Shown in pieces: positions 15,415 to 23,487 of a DNA stretch of 64,000 nucleotides. The position numbers and the translations under genes are program-made. The notes below the pieces were generated by a model. The model ran no database searches, was not told the origin of the DNA, and worked only from the letters and a program-made list of their open reading frames with translations. Numbering within the stretch: the first letter of the stretch is position 1; each line of letters begins with the position of its first letter. Source of the stretch: Bordetella petrii (GTDB lineage Bacteria > Pseudomonadota > Gammaproteobacteria > Burkholderiales > Burkholderiaceae_B); contig NZ_JAFMZZ010000001.1 in the NCBI RefSeq assembly GCF_017356245.1, positions 3,426,167 to 3,490,166 of the forward strand, in the 5' to 3' direction.

Positions 15415-15722
15415 GTGCATTACCCGGCCGGCGAAATCGCGCGCCAGGTCGCCGCCATCTACCAGCTGGACCAGGAAGCCGGCACGGCGGCGCGCGCTGT
15501 TCTTTTCGTACGACGAACAACTGGAAAGCCGCAACATCTCGCCCACGCTAACCCTGGGGTACAACACGCTGGAGCCCGGCGTGACGCAGCGCGGCCACCA
15601 TCACCCCGCCGTATTCCTATCACTCGCACCACAATGGCGGCCCGCGCCGCGCGGCGATCCTGGTGGTCCAGGATGGCGGCATCTACACCCACGCGCGCGC
15701 CAACGGATTCTCGTTCGACTAG
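15415..15722 (+). pseudogene. Remnant of a cupin-domain dioxygenase-like gene
   Basis: No single frame covers this stretch, but consecutive frames read like pieces of one cupin protein. One frame gives YPAGEIARQVAAIYQLDQEA. The next, after a frameshift near 15495, gives FFSYDEQLESRNISPTLTLG followed by EPGVTQRGHHH. After a second break near 15605 a third frame gives TPPYSYHSHHNGGPRRA and ends with a TAG at 15720-15722. In intact cupins the GxHxH-type motif is followed by about 30-40 residues before PxxxYHSHHN; here that middle part is missing, so there is both an internal deletion and frameshifting. The N-terminus is absent too. It lies just upstream of a LysR gene and may once have belonged to that catabolic cluster. 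Confidence 0.6.
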
Positions 15723-15799
15723 CGGCACTGCCCGCGGGGCTGGCCCGTTGCCTGCAAGCTATGATCCGGTATGGCGATCATGGACCAAGGTAGGCCAGT

Positions 15800-16753
15800 A
15801 TGAGGATGCATTTCGACCTGATAGACATGCAGTTGCTCGTCAACATCGCTGAAGAGCAAAGCCTGACCAAGGGCGCCGAGCGCTCGTTCCTGTCGCTGCC
15901 ATCGGCCAGCCTGCGCATCAAGACTTTCGAAGAAACCCTGGGCGCCAAGCTGCTGTACCGCAAGAAACAGGGCACCACCCTGACGCCGGTGGGCGAGACC
16001 GTGCTGCACCACGCCAAGACCGTGCTGGCCCAACTGGAACGGCTGCGTGGTGACCTGCACGAACACAGCGACGGTTTCAAGGGCCATATCCGCCTGTACG
16101 CCAACGCCACGTCGATCAGCGCCTCGTTGCCCGACGTGCTGCGCGAATACCTGGCGCGCCATCCCAATGTGGACATCACGCTGCGCGAAAAGCTCAGCGA
16201 CGAAGGCGCGCGCGCGGTGGCGGACGGGTCGGCGGACATCGCCATCGTGTCGGGCGACACGCCCGCCGACGGGCTGGAACTGCTGCCCTATTGCAGCGAG
16301 GCTCTGGTGCTGGCCACGTCGGCCGGGCATCCCCTGGCCAGCCGGCGCGCCGTCGATTTCAGCGAGACCCTGGACTTCAACTACGTGGGGCTGCAGGAAG
16401 GCAGCGCCATCTACCGCTTCCTGACGCGGCAGGCGCAGGGCCTGCGCAAGCAGCTGGGCTTCCGCATCCATGCCGGCAGCTTCGAAACCATCTGCCGCAT
16501 GATCGAGGCCGACGTGGGCATCGGCATCCTGCCGGCCTCGGCGGCGCGGCGCTGCGCGCGCGTGATGGACATACACGTGGCCGCGCTGAAAGACGACTGG
16601 GCCGTGCGCCAGTCCATGATATGCGCCCGCAGCGTGGCCTCGCTGCCCCTGTTCACCCGCACGCTGATCGCCATGCTGACGCAGGCCGGCGATACGCGGC
16701 GCTCGGCCGAGCCGGCCGCGCGCAAGCCATCCTTTGGCAAAGGCAAACCGTAG
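15800..16753 (+). CDS. LysR family transcriptional regulator
   Basis: A 317-residue LysR-type regulator. The N-terminal winged helix covers residues about 5-65 (FDLIDMQLLVNIAEEQSLTK, then LPSASLRIKTFEETLGAKLL). The co-inducer-binding domain (about 92-295) starts at GHIRLYANATSISASLPDVL and includes EADVGIGILPASAARR. It probably controls the downstream cyclase-decarboxylase-dehydrogenase genes on the same strand, the first of which begins 82 bp after its stop; the inducer is unknown. The poly-basic C-terminal tail after residue 300 looks disordered. Confidence 0.9.
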   Translation: MRMHFDLIDMQLLVNIAEEQSLTKGAERSFLSLPSASLRIKTFEETLGAKLLYRKKQGTTLTPVGETVLHHAKTVLAQLERLRGDLHEHSDGFKGHIRLYANATSISASLPDVLREYLARHPNVDITLREKLSDEGARAVADGSADIAIVSGDTPADGLELLPYCSEALVLATSAGHPLASRRAVDFSETLDFNYVGLQEGSAIYRFLTRQAQGLRKQLGFRIHAGSFETICRMIEADVGIGILPASAARRCARVMDIHVAALKDDWAVRQSMICARSVASLPLFTRTLIAMLTQAGDTRRSAEPAARKPSFGKGKP

Positions 16754-16834
16754 TTATCACAGAGACAGATTGTCTCTTTGGCGGCGCAACGTCAGAATCT
16801 TCACGGTTCGATGTCGTGTTCCAGGGAGACGGAT

Positions 16835-17578
16835 GTGTGTGACAGCAATGGACCGCGCGGCCACGGATGGCGCGGCTGGATGCCGCTGCCGGAAACCCGC
16901 CGGGCCGCGCAGCGCTGCGGCCCGTGGATCGACCTGTCGCATGCGCTGGGGCCGGCCGTGCCGCGCGCCAGCGTGTTTCCGCAGCCTACCTTCCAGCGCA
17001 TCAAGAGCCTGCCGCAAGATCCGCTGAACGTCACCGAAATGCGCATGGTGGTGCATATCGGCACGCACGTCGATGCGCCCCGCCACTTCTTCAACGACGG
17101 CCCGGCCTTCCATGAAATCCCGCTCGAGCGCCTGGCCGGGCCGGGCGTGGTGCTGCGCGTCGAGCGCGGCGTCGGCGAAGAGATCACCGCCGCCGATCTG
17201 GAGCAGGCGCCGGGCGAGGTGCAGCCGGGCGACATCGTGGCGCTGGCCACCGGCTGGGGGCCGCTGGCCCATACCCATCAATACCACGACCACCCGTACC
17301 TGAGCCCGGCGGCCGCGCAATGGCTGGTGGACCGCCGGGTCAAGCTGCTGGCCTGCGACCTGCCCACGCCCGACATGCCGGTCGGCCGGCGGCCGGCCCA
17401 GTACGACTGGCCGGCGCATCACATCCTGCTGGGCAACGGCGTGCTGGTCGCCGAGAACATCACCGGCCTGGACGCCCTGGCCGGCCAGCGCCTGGAATTC
17501 GTGTTCTCGGCGCTGAACATCGAAGCTTCCGACGGCGCGCCGGCGCGTGTGCTGGCCCGCGCGGTCGACCCTCTTTAA
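16835..17578 (+). CDS. Cyclase family protein (kynurenine formamidase-like metal hydrolase)
   Basis: A 247-residue member of the cyclase/KynB family. The metal-binding motif HIGTHVDAPRHFF (about residues 73-85) is the hallmark HxGTHxDxPxH. Other family elements are WIDLSHALGP near the N-terminus and the second-metal region VDRRVKLLACDLPTPDMP. I choose GTG 16835 because a good Shine-Dalgarno (AGGGAG) lies a few bases upstream; in-frame ATGs at 16811 and 16778 are less well placed. It probably hydrolyses an amide or ring of an aromatic or heterocyclic intermediate; tryptophan degradation is not supported by the neighbours. Confidence 0.83.
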   Translation: MCDSNGPRGHGWRGWMPLPETRRAAQRCGPWIDLSHALGPAVPRASVFPQPTFQRIKSLPQDPLNVTEMRMVVHIGTHVDAPRHFFNDGPAFHEIPLERLAGPGVVLRVERGVGEEITAADLEQAPGEVQPGDIVALATGWGPLAHTHQYHDHPYLSPAAAQWLVDRRVKLLACDLPTPDMPVGRRPAQYDWPAHHILLGNGVLVAENITGLDALAGQRLEFVFSALNIEASDGAPARVLARAVDPL

Positions 17579-17601
17579 GCCAACCCGCCACAAGGGCAAT
17601 C

Positions 17602-17979
17602 ATGACAACCGATACGCTGGAACTGGGGCTGCAAACCCGCCGCGAGGTGCTGGGCGCCGCGCACGTCAACGCTTCAATGGCCCAGGCCGACGATTTCGCG
17701 GCGCCGCTGCAAGAACTGGTCACCCGTTATTGCTGGGGCGACGTCTGGAACCGCCCCGGGCTCGACCGCAAGACGCGCAGCCTGCTAAACCTGGCCATGC
17801 TCACCGCCCTTAACCGCCCGCAGGAACTGCGCCTGCACATCAAGGGCGGGCTGAACAACGGCCTGACCAAAGAAGAAATCCGCGAAGCCCTGCTGCAGGC
17901 GGCCGTGTACTGCGGCGTGCCCGCCGCCGTGGACAGCTTCCGGTCCGCCAAGGAAGTTTTCAAGGAACTGGGCGCCTAG
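17602..17979 (+). CDS. Carboxymuconolactone decarboxylase family protein
   Basis: A 125-residue all-helical protein of the CMD/PcaC family. Visible signatures are RYCWGDVWNRPGLDRKTRSL (about residues 42-61) and the core NRPQELRLHIKGGLNNGLTK followed by AVYCGVPAAVDSF. PcaC-type proteins decarboxylate gamma-carboxymuconolactone in protocatechuate degradation. No AhpD-type CxxC pair is present, which argues against a peroxidase role. It lies 23 bp after the cyclase gene. The reaction here may be a decarboxylation or lactone step of an uncharacterised pathway. Confidence 0.87.
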   Translation: MTTDTLELGLQTRREVLGAAHVNASMAQADDFAAPLQELVTRYCWGDVWNRPGLDRKTRSLLNLAMLTALNRPQELRLHIKGGLNNGLTKEEIREALLQAAVYCGVPAAVDSFRSAKEVFKELGA

Positions 17980-18046
17980 GCCCTCTGTACACAGGCGCCC
18001 GGCACACGCCGCGCGCCGCTTCAGCGTGCACGCACAGGAGCAACAC

Positions 18047-18940
18047 ATGGACCAGGAGATCTACGGATTCGTCGGCGTGGGCAACATGGGCACGCCCATG
18101 GCCATGCGCTTGCGGCAGGCCGGCAAGCGCGTGGTGGTGTACGACCCCAACGCCGCGGCGGTGGCCGCGCTGGCGGCCTCGGGCATCGAAAGCGCCGCCT
18201 CGCCGGCCGCGGTGGCCGGCCAGGCCGGCACCGTGTTTCTCAGCCTGCCCACGCCCGCCATCGTATCGGCGGTGGCCACCGGCCAGGACGGCCTCATCGA
18301 AGGCAGGCGGGTACGCACCGTGGTGGACTTTTCCACCATCGGGCCGCAGGCCGCGGTGCGCGTGGCCCGCGCCCTGGCCGAGCGCGACATCGCCTACGTC
18401 GACGCCCCGGTCAGCGGCGGCGTGCCGGGCGCGCGCGCGGGCACGCTGGCGGTGATGGTGTCCTGCCCCACCGCTTTGTACACGCAGCTGCAGCCGGTGC
18501 TGGCCACCTTCGGCAAGCTGTTCCACCTGGGCGAAGGCGCGGGGCAGGCGCAGACCATGAAACTGGCCAACAACCTGCTGTCCGCCGCCGCCATCGCGGT
18601 GTCGTCCGAAGCCATGGTCATGGGGGTAAAAGCCGGGCTGGACCCCCGCGTCATGCTGGACGTGATCAACGCCGGCTCGGGCCGCAACAGCGCCACGCAG
18701 GACAAGTTCCCGCGCGCCATCCTGCCGGGCACCTTCGACTACGGCTTCGGCACCGGGCTGTCGTACAAAGACGTGCGGCTGTGCGTGGACGAAGCCGAAA
18801 CGCTGGGCGTGCCCATGGTGGTGGGCGCGGCCGTGCGCGAAATGCTGGCCATCACCAATGCCAGCTACGGCCCCGAATCCGACTACACCTCGATGTGCCG
18901 GCTGGTCGAATCCTGGGCCGGGGTGCAGGTGCGCGGCTAG
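18047..18940 (+). CDS. NAD(P)-dependent 3-hydroxyisobutyrate dehydrogenase-family oxidoreductase
   Basis: A 297-residue beta-hydroxyacid dehydrogenase. The Rossmann motif GFVGVGNMGTPMA is at residues 6-18. The substrate-binding signature DAPVSGGVPGARAGTLAVM (about 117-135) and the catalytic Lys in KLANNLLSA (about 172) are present. It oxidises a 3-hydroxy acid or reduces a tartronate-type semialdehyde. The start at 18047 follows a CAGGAGC ribosome site; an ATG 21 bases upstream is in frame but lacks one. It is the third gene after the LysR regulator and presumably the oxidative step of that pathway. Confidence 0.88.
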   Translation: MDQEIYGFVGVGNMGTPMAMRLRQAGKRVVVYDPNAAAVAALAASGIESAASPAAVAGQAGTVFLSLPTPAIVSAVATGQDGLIEGRRVRTVVDFSTIGPQAAVRVARALAERDIAYVDAPVSGGVPGARAGTLAVMVSCPTALYTQLQPVLATFGKLFHLGEGAGQAQTMKLANNLLSAAAIAVSSEAMVMGVKAGLDPRVMLDVINAGSGRNSATQDKFPRAILPGTFDYGFGTGLSYKDVRLCVDEAETLGVPMVVGAAVREMLAITNASYGPESDYTSMCRLVESWAGVQVRG

Positions 18941-18958
18941 CTCCGCAGCGGGCTGGCC

Positions 18959-19795
18959 TCAGCCGCGCCCGGGCAGGAACGGGTAGGCCTGCACCCGGCC
19001 GCCGCCGGCCACGATGGCGGTGGCTTCGGGCACGTCTTCCCATGCGCCGGGCAGCTCGACCAGCGGCTCCGACAGCAGCATGTAGGCGTCATCGTCCAGG
19101 GCCGCGATGCGCGGCTCGTCGGGATACAGCTGCTTCAAGTGCCGCACGTCGGTGCTATGGAACAGCGAACGCGAATTCGCTTCGCTGGAATACCGCACCG
19201 CGATCAGGCGCTGGCCGTCCAGCGCGCACACCGTCATGGTCAGCGGGTGCTCGACGCCGTGCCGGTGCCCCACGTCTTCCACCACTGCCGCCATGCGCTG
19301 CAGGGCCTGCACGGGCTCGGATTCCAGCCCGAAGCTCAGGGCCAGCAGGAACATCACCTCGGAATCGGTGGAGCCTTCCAGCGATGTGAAGTACTGCGGC
19401 GAGATCTGCATCATCAGGTCGCGCCGCAGCAGCGGATAGTTGCGGATCTGCCCGTTGTGCACGAACAGCCAGCGGCCGTGGCGAAACGGATGGCAGTTGG
19501 TTTCCTGGGCCGGCGTGTCGGTGGCCGCGCGGATATGCGCCACGAACAGCGGCGCCCGGATGGCGCGGGCCGCTTCGCGCAGGTTGCGGTCGTTCCAGGC
19601 CGGATGGATGCTGCGGTAGCGGTACGGCAGCTCGTCCGGGTCGCGGCCGTACCAGCCCAGGCCGAAGCCGTCGCCGTTGGTGGTGGTGGCGCCCAGCCGC
19701 GAATGCAGGCTCTGGTCGATAAGGGAATGCCGAGCCTTGAAAATCACGGTCTCGAGCTGCAAGGGACTACCGGTATAGGCCATCCAGCGGCACAT
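18959..19795 (-). CDS. Class II glutamine amidotransferase (YafJ/EgtC-like)
   Basis: A 278-residue Ntn-type glutamine amidotransferase. The nucleophile Cys2 follows the initiator Met (MCRWMAYTGSP). Further family residues are NGDGFGLGWYG (about 41-51), HIRAAT, the NCHPFRHGRWLFVHNGQI segment (about 97-114) and GSTDSEVMF. The strong Shine-Dalgarno GAGGAG supports start 19795. Such proteins hydrolyse glutamine or, as in EgtC, a gamma-glutamyl amide; no ergothioneine biosynthesis genes are present here. It is divergent from sorA. Confidence 0.88.
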   Translation of the reverse strand: MCRWMAYTGSPLQLETVIFKARHSLIDQSLHSRLGATTTNGDGFGLGWYGRDPDELPYRYRSIHPAWNDRNLREAARAIRAPLFVAHIRAATDTPAQETNCHPFRHGRWLFVHNGQIRNYPLLRRDLMMQISPQYFTSLEGSTDSEVMFLLALSFGLESEPVQALQRMAAVVEDVGHRHGVEHPLTMTVCALDGQRLIAVRYSSEANSRSLFHSTDVRHLKQLYPDEPRIAALDDDAYMLLSEPLVELPGAWEDVPEATAIVAGGGRVQAYPFLPGRG

Positions 19796-19872
19796 GGGGA
19801 TGCTCCTCGGGGTTTCTTGATGATGGGGCTTTATATATTTTTTTCGATGAAATCCGAAACGCTTACAACCAG

Positions 19873-19901
19873 TTGACATATAACCGGGCATTGCCGATCA
19901 T
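19873..19901 (+). promoter_or_regulatory. Predicted sigma70-type promoter of sorA
   Basis: A consensus -35 TTGACA (19873-19878) and a -10-like GATCAT (19896-19901) are spaced by 17 bp in an AT-richer tract. Transcription would start near 19908, about 95 bases before the sorA ATG. Confidence 0.45.
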
Positions 19902-20003
19902 GGCAGTCAGCCGTCGCGATGACGGCGGGCCGCCGCCCGGCGGCCAACCATAATCACAATACCGCGCCTGCCCCGGCAATGCGCGGCAACCGGAGAGGCT
20001 GTC

Positions 20004-21245
20004 ATGGAGACTACACCCCGTAATCCCGCGCGTCGCCGCCTGCTGGCCGGCAGCGCCGGCGCACTGGCCGCGGCCGGGCTGGGCGCCACCGGCGTGGCGC
20101 GCGCCGCCGAACAGGCGGCCGGCAAGGCCGCCGCCCCGGCCGCGCCCGCGGCGGCCAAGCCGCTGCCGGCTTATGCCGCCTGGAAAGACGCCGACAGCGT
20201 CATCGTCCACAGCGCCAACACCATCGAGACCCGGCGCGGCGCCTTCGGCGACGGCGTCATTACGCCGGCGCGCGAACTGTATGTGCGCAACAACCTGCCG
20301 CCGCCCGACGCGTCCATTCTCGACGACCGCGATGCCTGGGCCATCGAGATCCAGGGCGTCAAGCAGCCCCGCACGCTGACGCTGGGCGAACTCAAGACGC
20401 TGGGCGTCGACACCATGGCCACGGTGCTGCAGTGCTCGGGCAACGGCCGCGGCTTTTTCCCGCACCAGCCCAGCGGCACCAAATGGCAGGTGGGCGCGGC
20501 CGGCTGCGTCATGTGGACCGGCATCCCGGTGCGCACGCTGGTCGAACACCTGGGCGGCCTGGAAGGCGACCCCGCCTACATGACGGGCACCGGCGGCGAA
20601 AAACTGCCCGATGGCCTGGATCCGAAAACGCTGATGGTAGAACGCTCGGTGCCGCGCGACACCCTGCAGGACGCCATGCTGGCCTGGGAAATGAACAACG
20701 AGCCGCTGTCGCTGGCGCACGGCGGGCCGCTGCGCCTGATCGTGCCGGGCTACACGGGCGTCAACAACGTCAAGTACATCAAGCGCCTGGCGTTCACGGC
20801 CGAGCAAAGCCCCGTCAAAATCCAGCAGACCAGCTACCGGCTGGCGCCGCTGGATGCCAAGCCCGGCCCCGACTACCCTTCGGCCTGGGCCATGACGCCC
20901 AAGTCATGGGTGACCGCGCCCGGCGCCGACGGCGCGCCCGTCAAGGCCGGCCGGCAGCTGGTGCGCGGCGTGGCGTTCTGCGGCATCCATGCCGTCAAGC
21001 GCGTGGACGTATCCATCGACGGCGGCAAGACCTGGAAGCAGGCCGCGCTGGTGGGGCCCGACCTGGGCAAGTACGCCTGGCGCCAGTTTGCCCTGGCGGT
21101 CGAACTGCCCGCCGGCGAGCACGTGCTGACCAGCCGCGTCGAAGACACCGAAGGCAATGTCCAGGTGGAAGAGCGCGTCGAGAACGTGCGCGGCTACTTG
21201 AACGCCAGCTGGCGCGACCATGCGCTGAAGGTCACCGCGTCATGA
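20004..21245 (+). CDS. sorA: Sulfite dehydrogenase molybdopterin subunit (SorA/SoxC-like)
   Basis: A 413-residue periplasmic molybdoenzyme of the sulfite oxidase family. An export signal with consecutive Arg residues (ARRRLLAG, about 9-16) and an Ala-rich hydrophobic region suggests Tat export with the cofactor bound. The Mo-ligating Cys lies in TVLQCSGNGRGFF (about 142-154), followed by VGAAGCVMWTGIPVRTLVEH. The C-terminal dimerisation domain includes AFCGIHAVKRVDVSIDGGKTW. It oxidises sulfite to sulfate and would pass electrons to the cytochrome c encoded by the next gene, which overlaps its stop codon (ATGA). A SoxC-type role is possible, but no sox genes are seen. Confidence 0.85.
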   Translation: METTPRNPARRRLLAGSAGALAAAGLGATGVARAAEQAAGKAAAPAAPAAAKPLPAYAAWKDADSVIVHSANTIETRRGAFGDGVITPARELYVRNNLPPPDASILDDRDAWAIEIQGVKQPRTLTLGELKTLGVDTMATVLQCSGNGRGFFPHQPSGTKWQVGAAGCVMWTGIPVRTLVEHLGGLEGDPAYMTGTGGEKLPDGLDPKTLMVERSVPRDTLQDAMLAWEMNNEPLSLAHGGPLRLIVPGYTGVNNVKYIKRLAFTAEQSPVKIQQTSYRLAPLDAKPGPDYPSAWAMTPKSWVTAPGADGAPVKAGRQLVRGVAFCGIHAVKRVDVSIDGGKTWKQAALVGPDLGKYAWRQFALAVELPAGEHVLTSRVEDTEGNVQVEERVENVRGYLNASWRDHALKVTAS

Positions 21246-21625
21246 CCATGGCGGCATCGAAGCACCCCAATATGCTGTCCCATCCCTTCCGCCGCCGCGC
21301 CCGCGGCTGGCGGCCCGGCCTGGCCGCGCTGGCGGCCAGCCTGTATGCGGCCTGTGCCGGCGCGGCCGACCCGGCCAGCGCCGAAGCCGGCCGCGTCCTG
21401 TTCACCAAGACGGCCGCGCCGGCCTGTGCCGTGTGCCACACGCTGGCCGATGCCGGCGCCACCGGCGCCATCGGCCCCAACCTGGACGAACTCAAGCCCG
21501 ACGCCAACCGGGTCGCCCAGGCCGTGCGCAACGGCATCGGCGTGATGCCGGCATTCGAATCCCTCAGCGACGCCGACGTGCAGACACTGGCCGAATACGT
21601 GGCCAACGCCACCGGCGCACAATAA
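21242..21625 (+). CDS. sorB: c-type cytochrome subunit of sulfite dehydrogenase (SorB-like)
   Basis: A 127-residue mono-haem cytochrome c. A basic region and hydrophobic segment (about residues 20-42, ending AGA-AD) form a signal peptide. The haem motif is CAVCH (about 66-70), and the distal Met is probably in GVMPAFESL. The start overlaps the sorA stop codon by four bases, so the subunits are translationally coupled. In-frame ATGs at 21248 and 21272 are possible alternative starts. It would accept electrons from the molybdenum subunit and hand them to the respiratory chain. Confidence 0.85.
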   Translation: MTMAASKHPNMLSHPFRRRARGWRPGLAALAASLYAACAGAADPASAEAGRVLFTKTAAPACAVCHTLADAGATGAIGPNLDELKPDANRVAQAVRNGIGVMPAFESLSDADVQTLAEYVANATGAQ

Positions 21626-21627
21626 CC

Positions 21628-22059
21628 TCACCTGGGCTCTTCCAGCGGCAGCATCTGGGGGTTCCAGGCCACTTCCCACAGATGCCCGTCGGGGTCCTGG
21701 AAATAGCCCGCGTAACCGCCCCAGAAGGTGTCGGCGGCGGGCTTGGCGATGACGGCGCCGGCCGCGCGCGCCTGCTGCATGACCTGGTCGACTTCGGCCT
21801 TGTCGGCCACGTTGTGCGCCAGCGAGCACTCGGTGGCGCTGCGCGGCCCGGCCGGCAGGCCGCTGTCGTGCGCCAGGCTGGCGCGCGGCCACAATGCCAG
21901 CTTCAGGCCCGGCTGCAGGTCGAAAAACGCCACGGCGCCATGCTCGAATTCGGTGCCGGTAATGCCCGGCGTGGCAAGGCCCAGGCCGTCGCGATAAAAC
22001 TGCACGGCGCGCGCCAGGTCGTCCACGCCCAGGGTGATCAGGGTGATGCGGGGCTTCAT
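21628..22059 (-). CDS. VOC family protein (glyoxalase-like)
   Basis: A 143-residue vicinal oxygen chelate protein. It shows the two-module pattern: ITLITLGVDDLARAVQFYRDGLG (residues 5-27), then SLAHNVADKAEVDQVMQQARAAG and the C-terminal GGYAGYFQDPDGHLWEVAWNP. Potential metal ligands are His near residue 40 and Glu in HLWEV. The substrate is unknown. Its 3' end is 2 bp from the end of the convergent cytochrome gene. Confidence 0.87.
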   Translation of the reverse strand: MKPRITLITLGVDDLARAVQFYRDGLGLATPGITGTEFEHGAVAFFDLQPGLKLALWPRASLAHDSGLPAGPRSATECSLAHNVADKAEVDQVMQQARAAGAVIAKPAADTFWGGYAGYFQDPDGHLWEVAWNPQMLPLEEPR

Positions 22060-22157
22060 GTCAGGCTCCAGGCAGGTGGGGTAACCACAGTCATTAAATC
22101 ATTCCTTCGGCCGGTAGTAACATCAACCCGAATTTCATCTCTAACGGAGCCCCACCC

Positions 22158-23204
22158 TTGAAATACCGCAAACTCGGCCGCACCGATACCGAAGTCAGCC
22201 TGATCGGCCTGGGCACCATGACCTGGGGCGAGCAGAATTCCGAGGCCGACGCGCATCGGCAGCTCGACTATGCGCTGTCGCGCGGGGTGAACCTGGTCGA
22301 TACCGCCGAAATGTATCCGGTGCCGCCCAAGCCCGAAACGCAGGGCCGCACCGAAACCTATGTGGGCACCTGGCTGGCCAAGACCGGGCGCCGCCACGAC
22401 ATCGTGCTGGCCAGCAAGGCCGCCGGGCCGGTGCGCGACGCGAAACGCCCCAGCCACATCCGCGACGGCAAGACCTTTCTCGACCGCAAGAACCTGACCG
22501 CGGCGCTGGACGCCAGCCTGAAGCGGCTGCAGACCGATTACCTGGACCTGTACCAGCTGCACTGGCCCGACCGCACCACGGCCACCTTCGGCCGCGCCTA
22601 CCCGTGGATCGACGACGACTACACGGTGCCCGTCCAGGAAACCCTGGAAGTCCTGCAGGACTTCGTGCGCGCCGGCAAGGTGCGGCACATCGGCGTGTCG
22701 AACGAAACCCCGTGGGGCGTGGCGCAGTTCATCAAGCAGTCCGACGCCCTGGGCCTGCCGCGCATCGACACCATCCAGAACCCGTACAGCCTGCTCAACC
22801 GCACCTACGAAAGCGGCCTGTCCGAATTCAGCCACCGCGAACAGGTCAGCCTGCTGGCCTATTCGCCGCTGGCCATGGGCGTGCTGTCGGGCAAGTACCT
22901 GGACGGCACCCGCCCCGAAGGCGCGCGCCTGACGCTGTTCACGCGCTTTACCCGCTACAGCAACGAACGCACCGAGGCGGCCACGCGGCAGTACGTGCAG
23001 CTGGCGCGCGAACACGGGCTGTCGCCCACCCACCTGGCGCTGGCCTGGGTCAACCAGCAGCCCTCGGTGGCCAGCAACCTGATCGGCGCCACCACGCTCG
23101 AACAGCTGAAAGAAAACATCGACAGCGTCGACGTCGACCTGGCGCCGGAACTGCTGGAACAGATCGACGGCATCCACGCCGGCAACCCCAACCCGGCGCC
23201 GTAG
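22158..23204 (+). CDS. Aldo/keto reductase (Tas-like, NADPH-dependent)
   Basis: A 348-residue aldo-keto reductase of the Tas subgroup. The start is a TTG at 22158 with ribosome site ACGGAG; the protein then begins (M)KYRKLGRTDTEVSLIGLGTM, which fits the family exactly. The catalytic Asp/Tyr/Lys region reads NLVDTAEMYPVPP with VLASKAAGP. The later DYLDLYQLHWPDR and HIGVSNETPWGV segments and the C-terminal NLIGATTLEQLKENI cofactor site are all present. It would reduce carbonyl compounds with NADPH; the substrate is unknown. Confidence 0.9.
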   Translation: MKYRKLGRTDTEVSLIGLGTMTWGEQNSEADAHRQLDYALSRGVNLVDTAEMYPVPPKPETQGRTETYVGTWLAKTGRRHDIVLASKAAGPVRDAKRPSHIRDGKTFLDRKNLTAALDASLKRLQTDYLDLYQLHWPDRTTATFGRAYPWIDDDYTVPVQETLEVLQDFVRAGKVRHIGVSNETPWGVAQFIKQSDALGLPRIDTIQNPYSLLNRTYESGLSEFSHREQVSLLAYSPLAMGVLSGKYLDGTRPEGARLTLFTRFTRYSNERTEAATRQYVQLAREHGLSPTHLALAWVNQQPSVASNLIGATTLEQLKENIDSVDVDLAPELLEQIDGIHAGNPNPAP

Positions 23205-23226
23205 CGGCGCGGCCGCGCCCGGGAAA

Positions 23227-23463
23227 TCAGGTTTTTTCTTCGGGATGGGCGCGGCGATACAGATCCCATTCTTCGATCTGTTCGCCATCGGGAAGCATGC
23301 AGACCCCCATCTGCCCCTTGGACGTCTCGACGATCTGCAGGCGCCCGCCGAGTTCCTGGCAGTACACCGACGCGGGGTTGGCCATGCCCGCGGAGGGCCC
23401 GGCCTGGCTTGCGCAGCCGGCAAGCAGTGCCAGGCAGGCTGCGGGCAGTAGTGTTCTCGGCAT
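23227..23463 (-). CDS. Small DUF333-type lipoprotein
   Basis: A 78-residue lipoprotein. The signal ends in a lipobox LLAGC (Cys16), after which the mature protein contains the DUF333 core: NPASVYCQELGGRLQIV with MGVCMLPDGEQIEEWDLYRR. DUF333 proteins are often called putative hemolysins without evidence. The two mature-part Cys residues may form a disulfide. It is convergent with the aldo-keto reductase gene and 24 bp upstream of the HAD gene on the same strand. Function is unknown. Confidence 0.8.
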   Translation of the reverse strand: MPRTLLPAACLALLAGCASQAGPSAGMANPASVYCQELGGRLQIVETSKGQMGVCMLPDGEQIEEWDLYRRAHPEEKT

Positions 23464-23487
23464 GGTTTGTCTCCTGGGTAAACAGCC

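Noticed and set aside
19796..20003. N-terminal extension of the amidotransferase to 19891
   Set aside because: The catalytic Cys must directly follow the initiator Met at 19795, and a strong ribosome site is located there.
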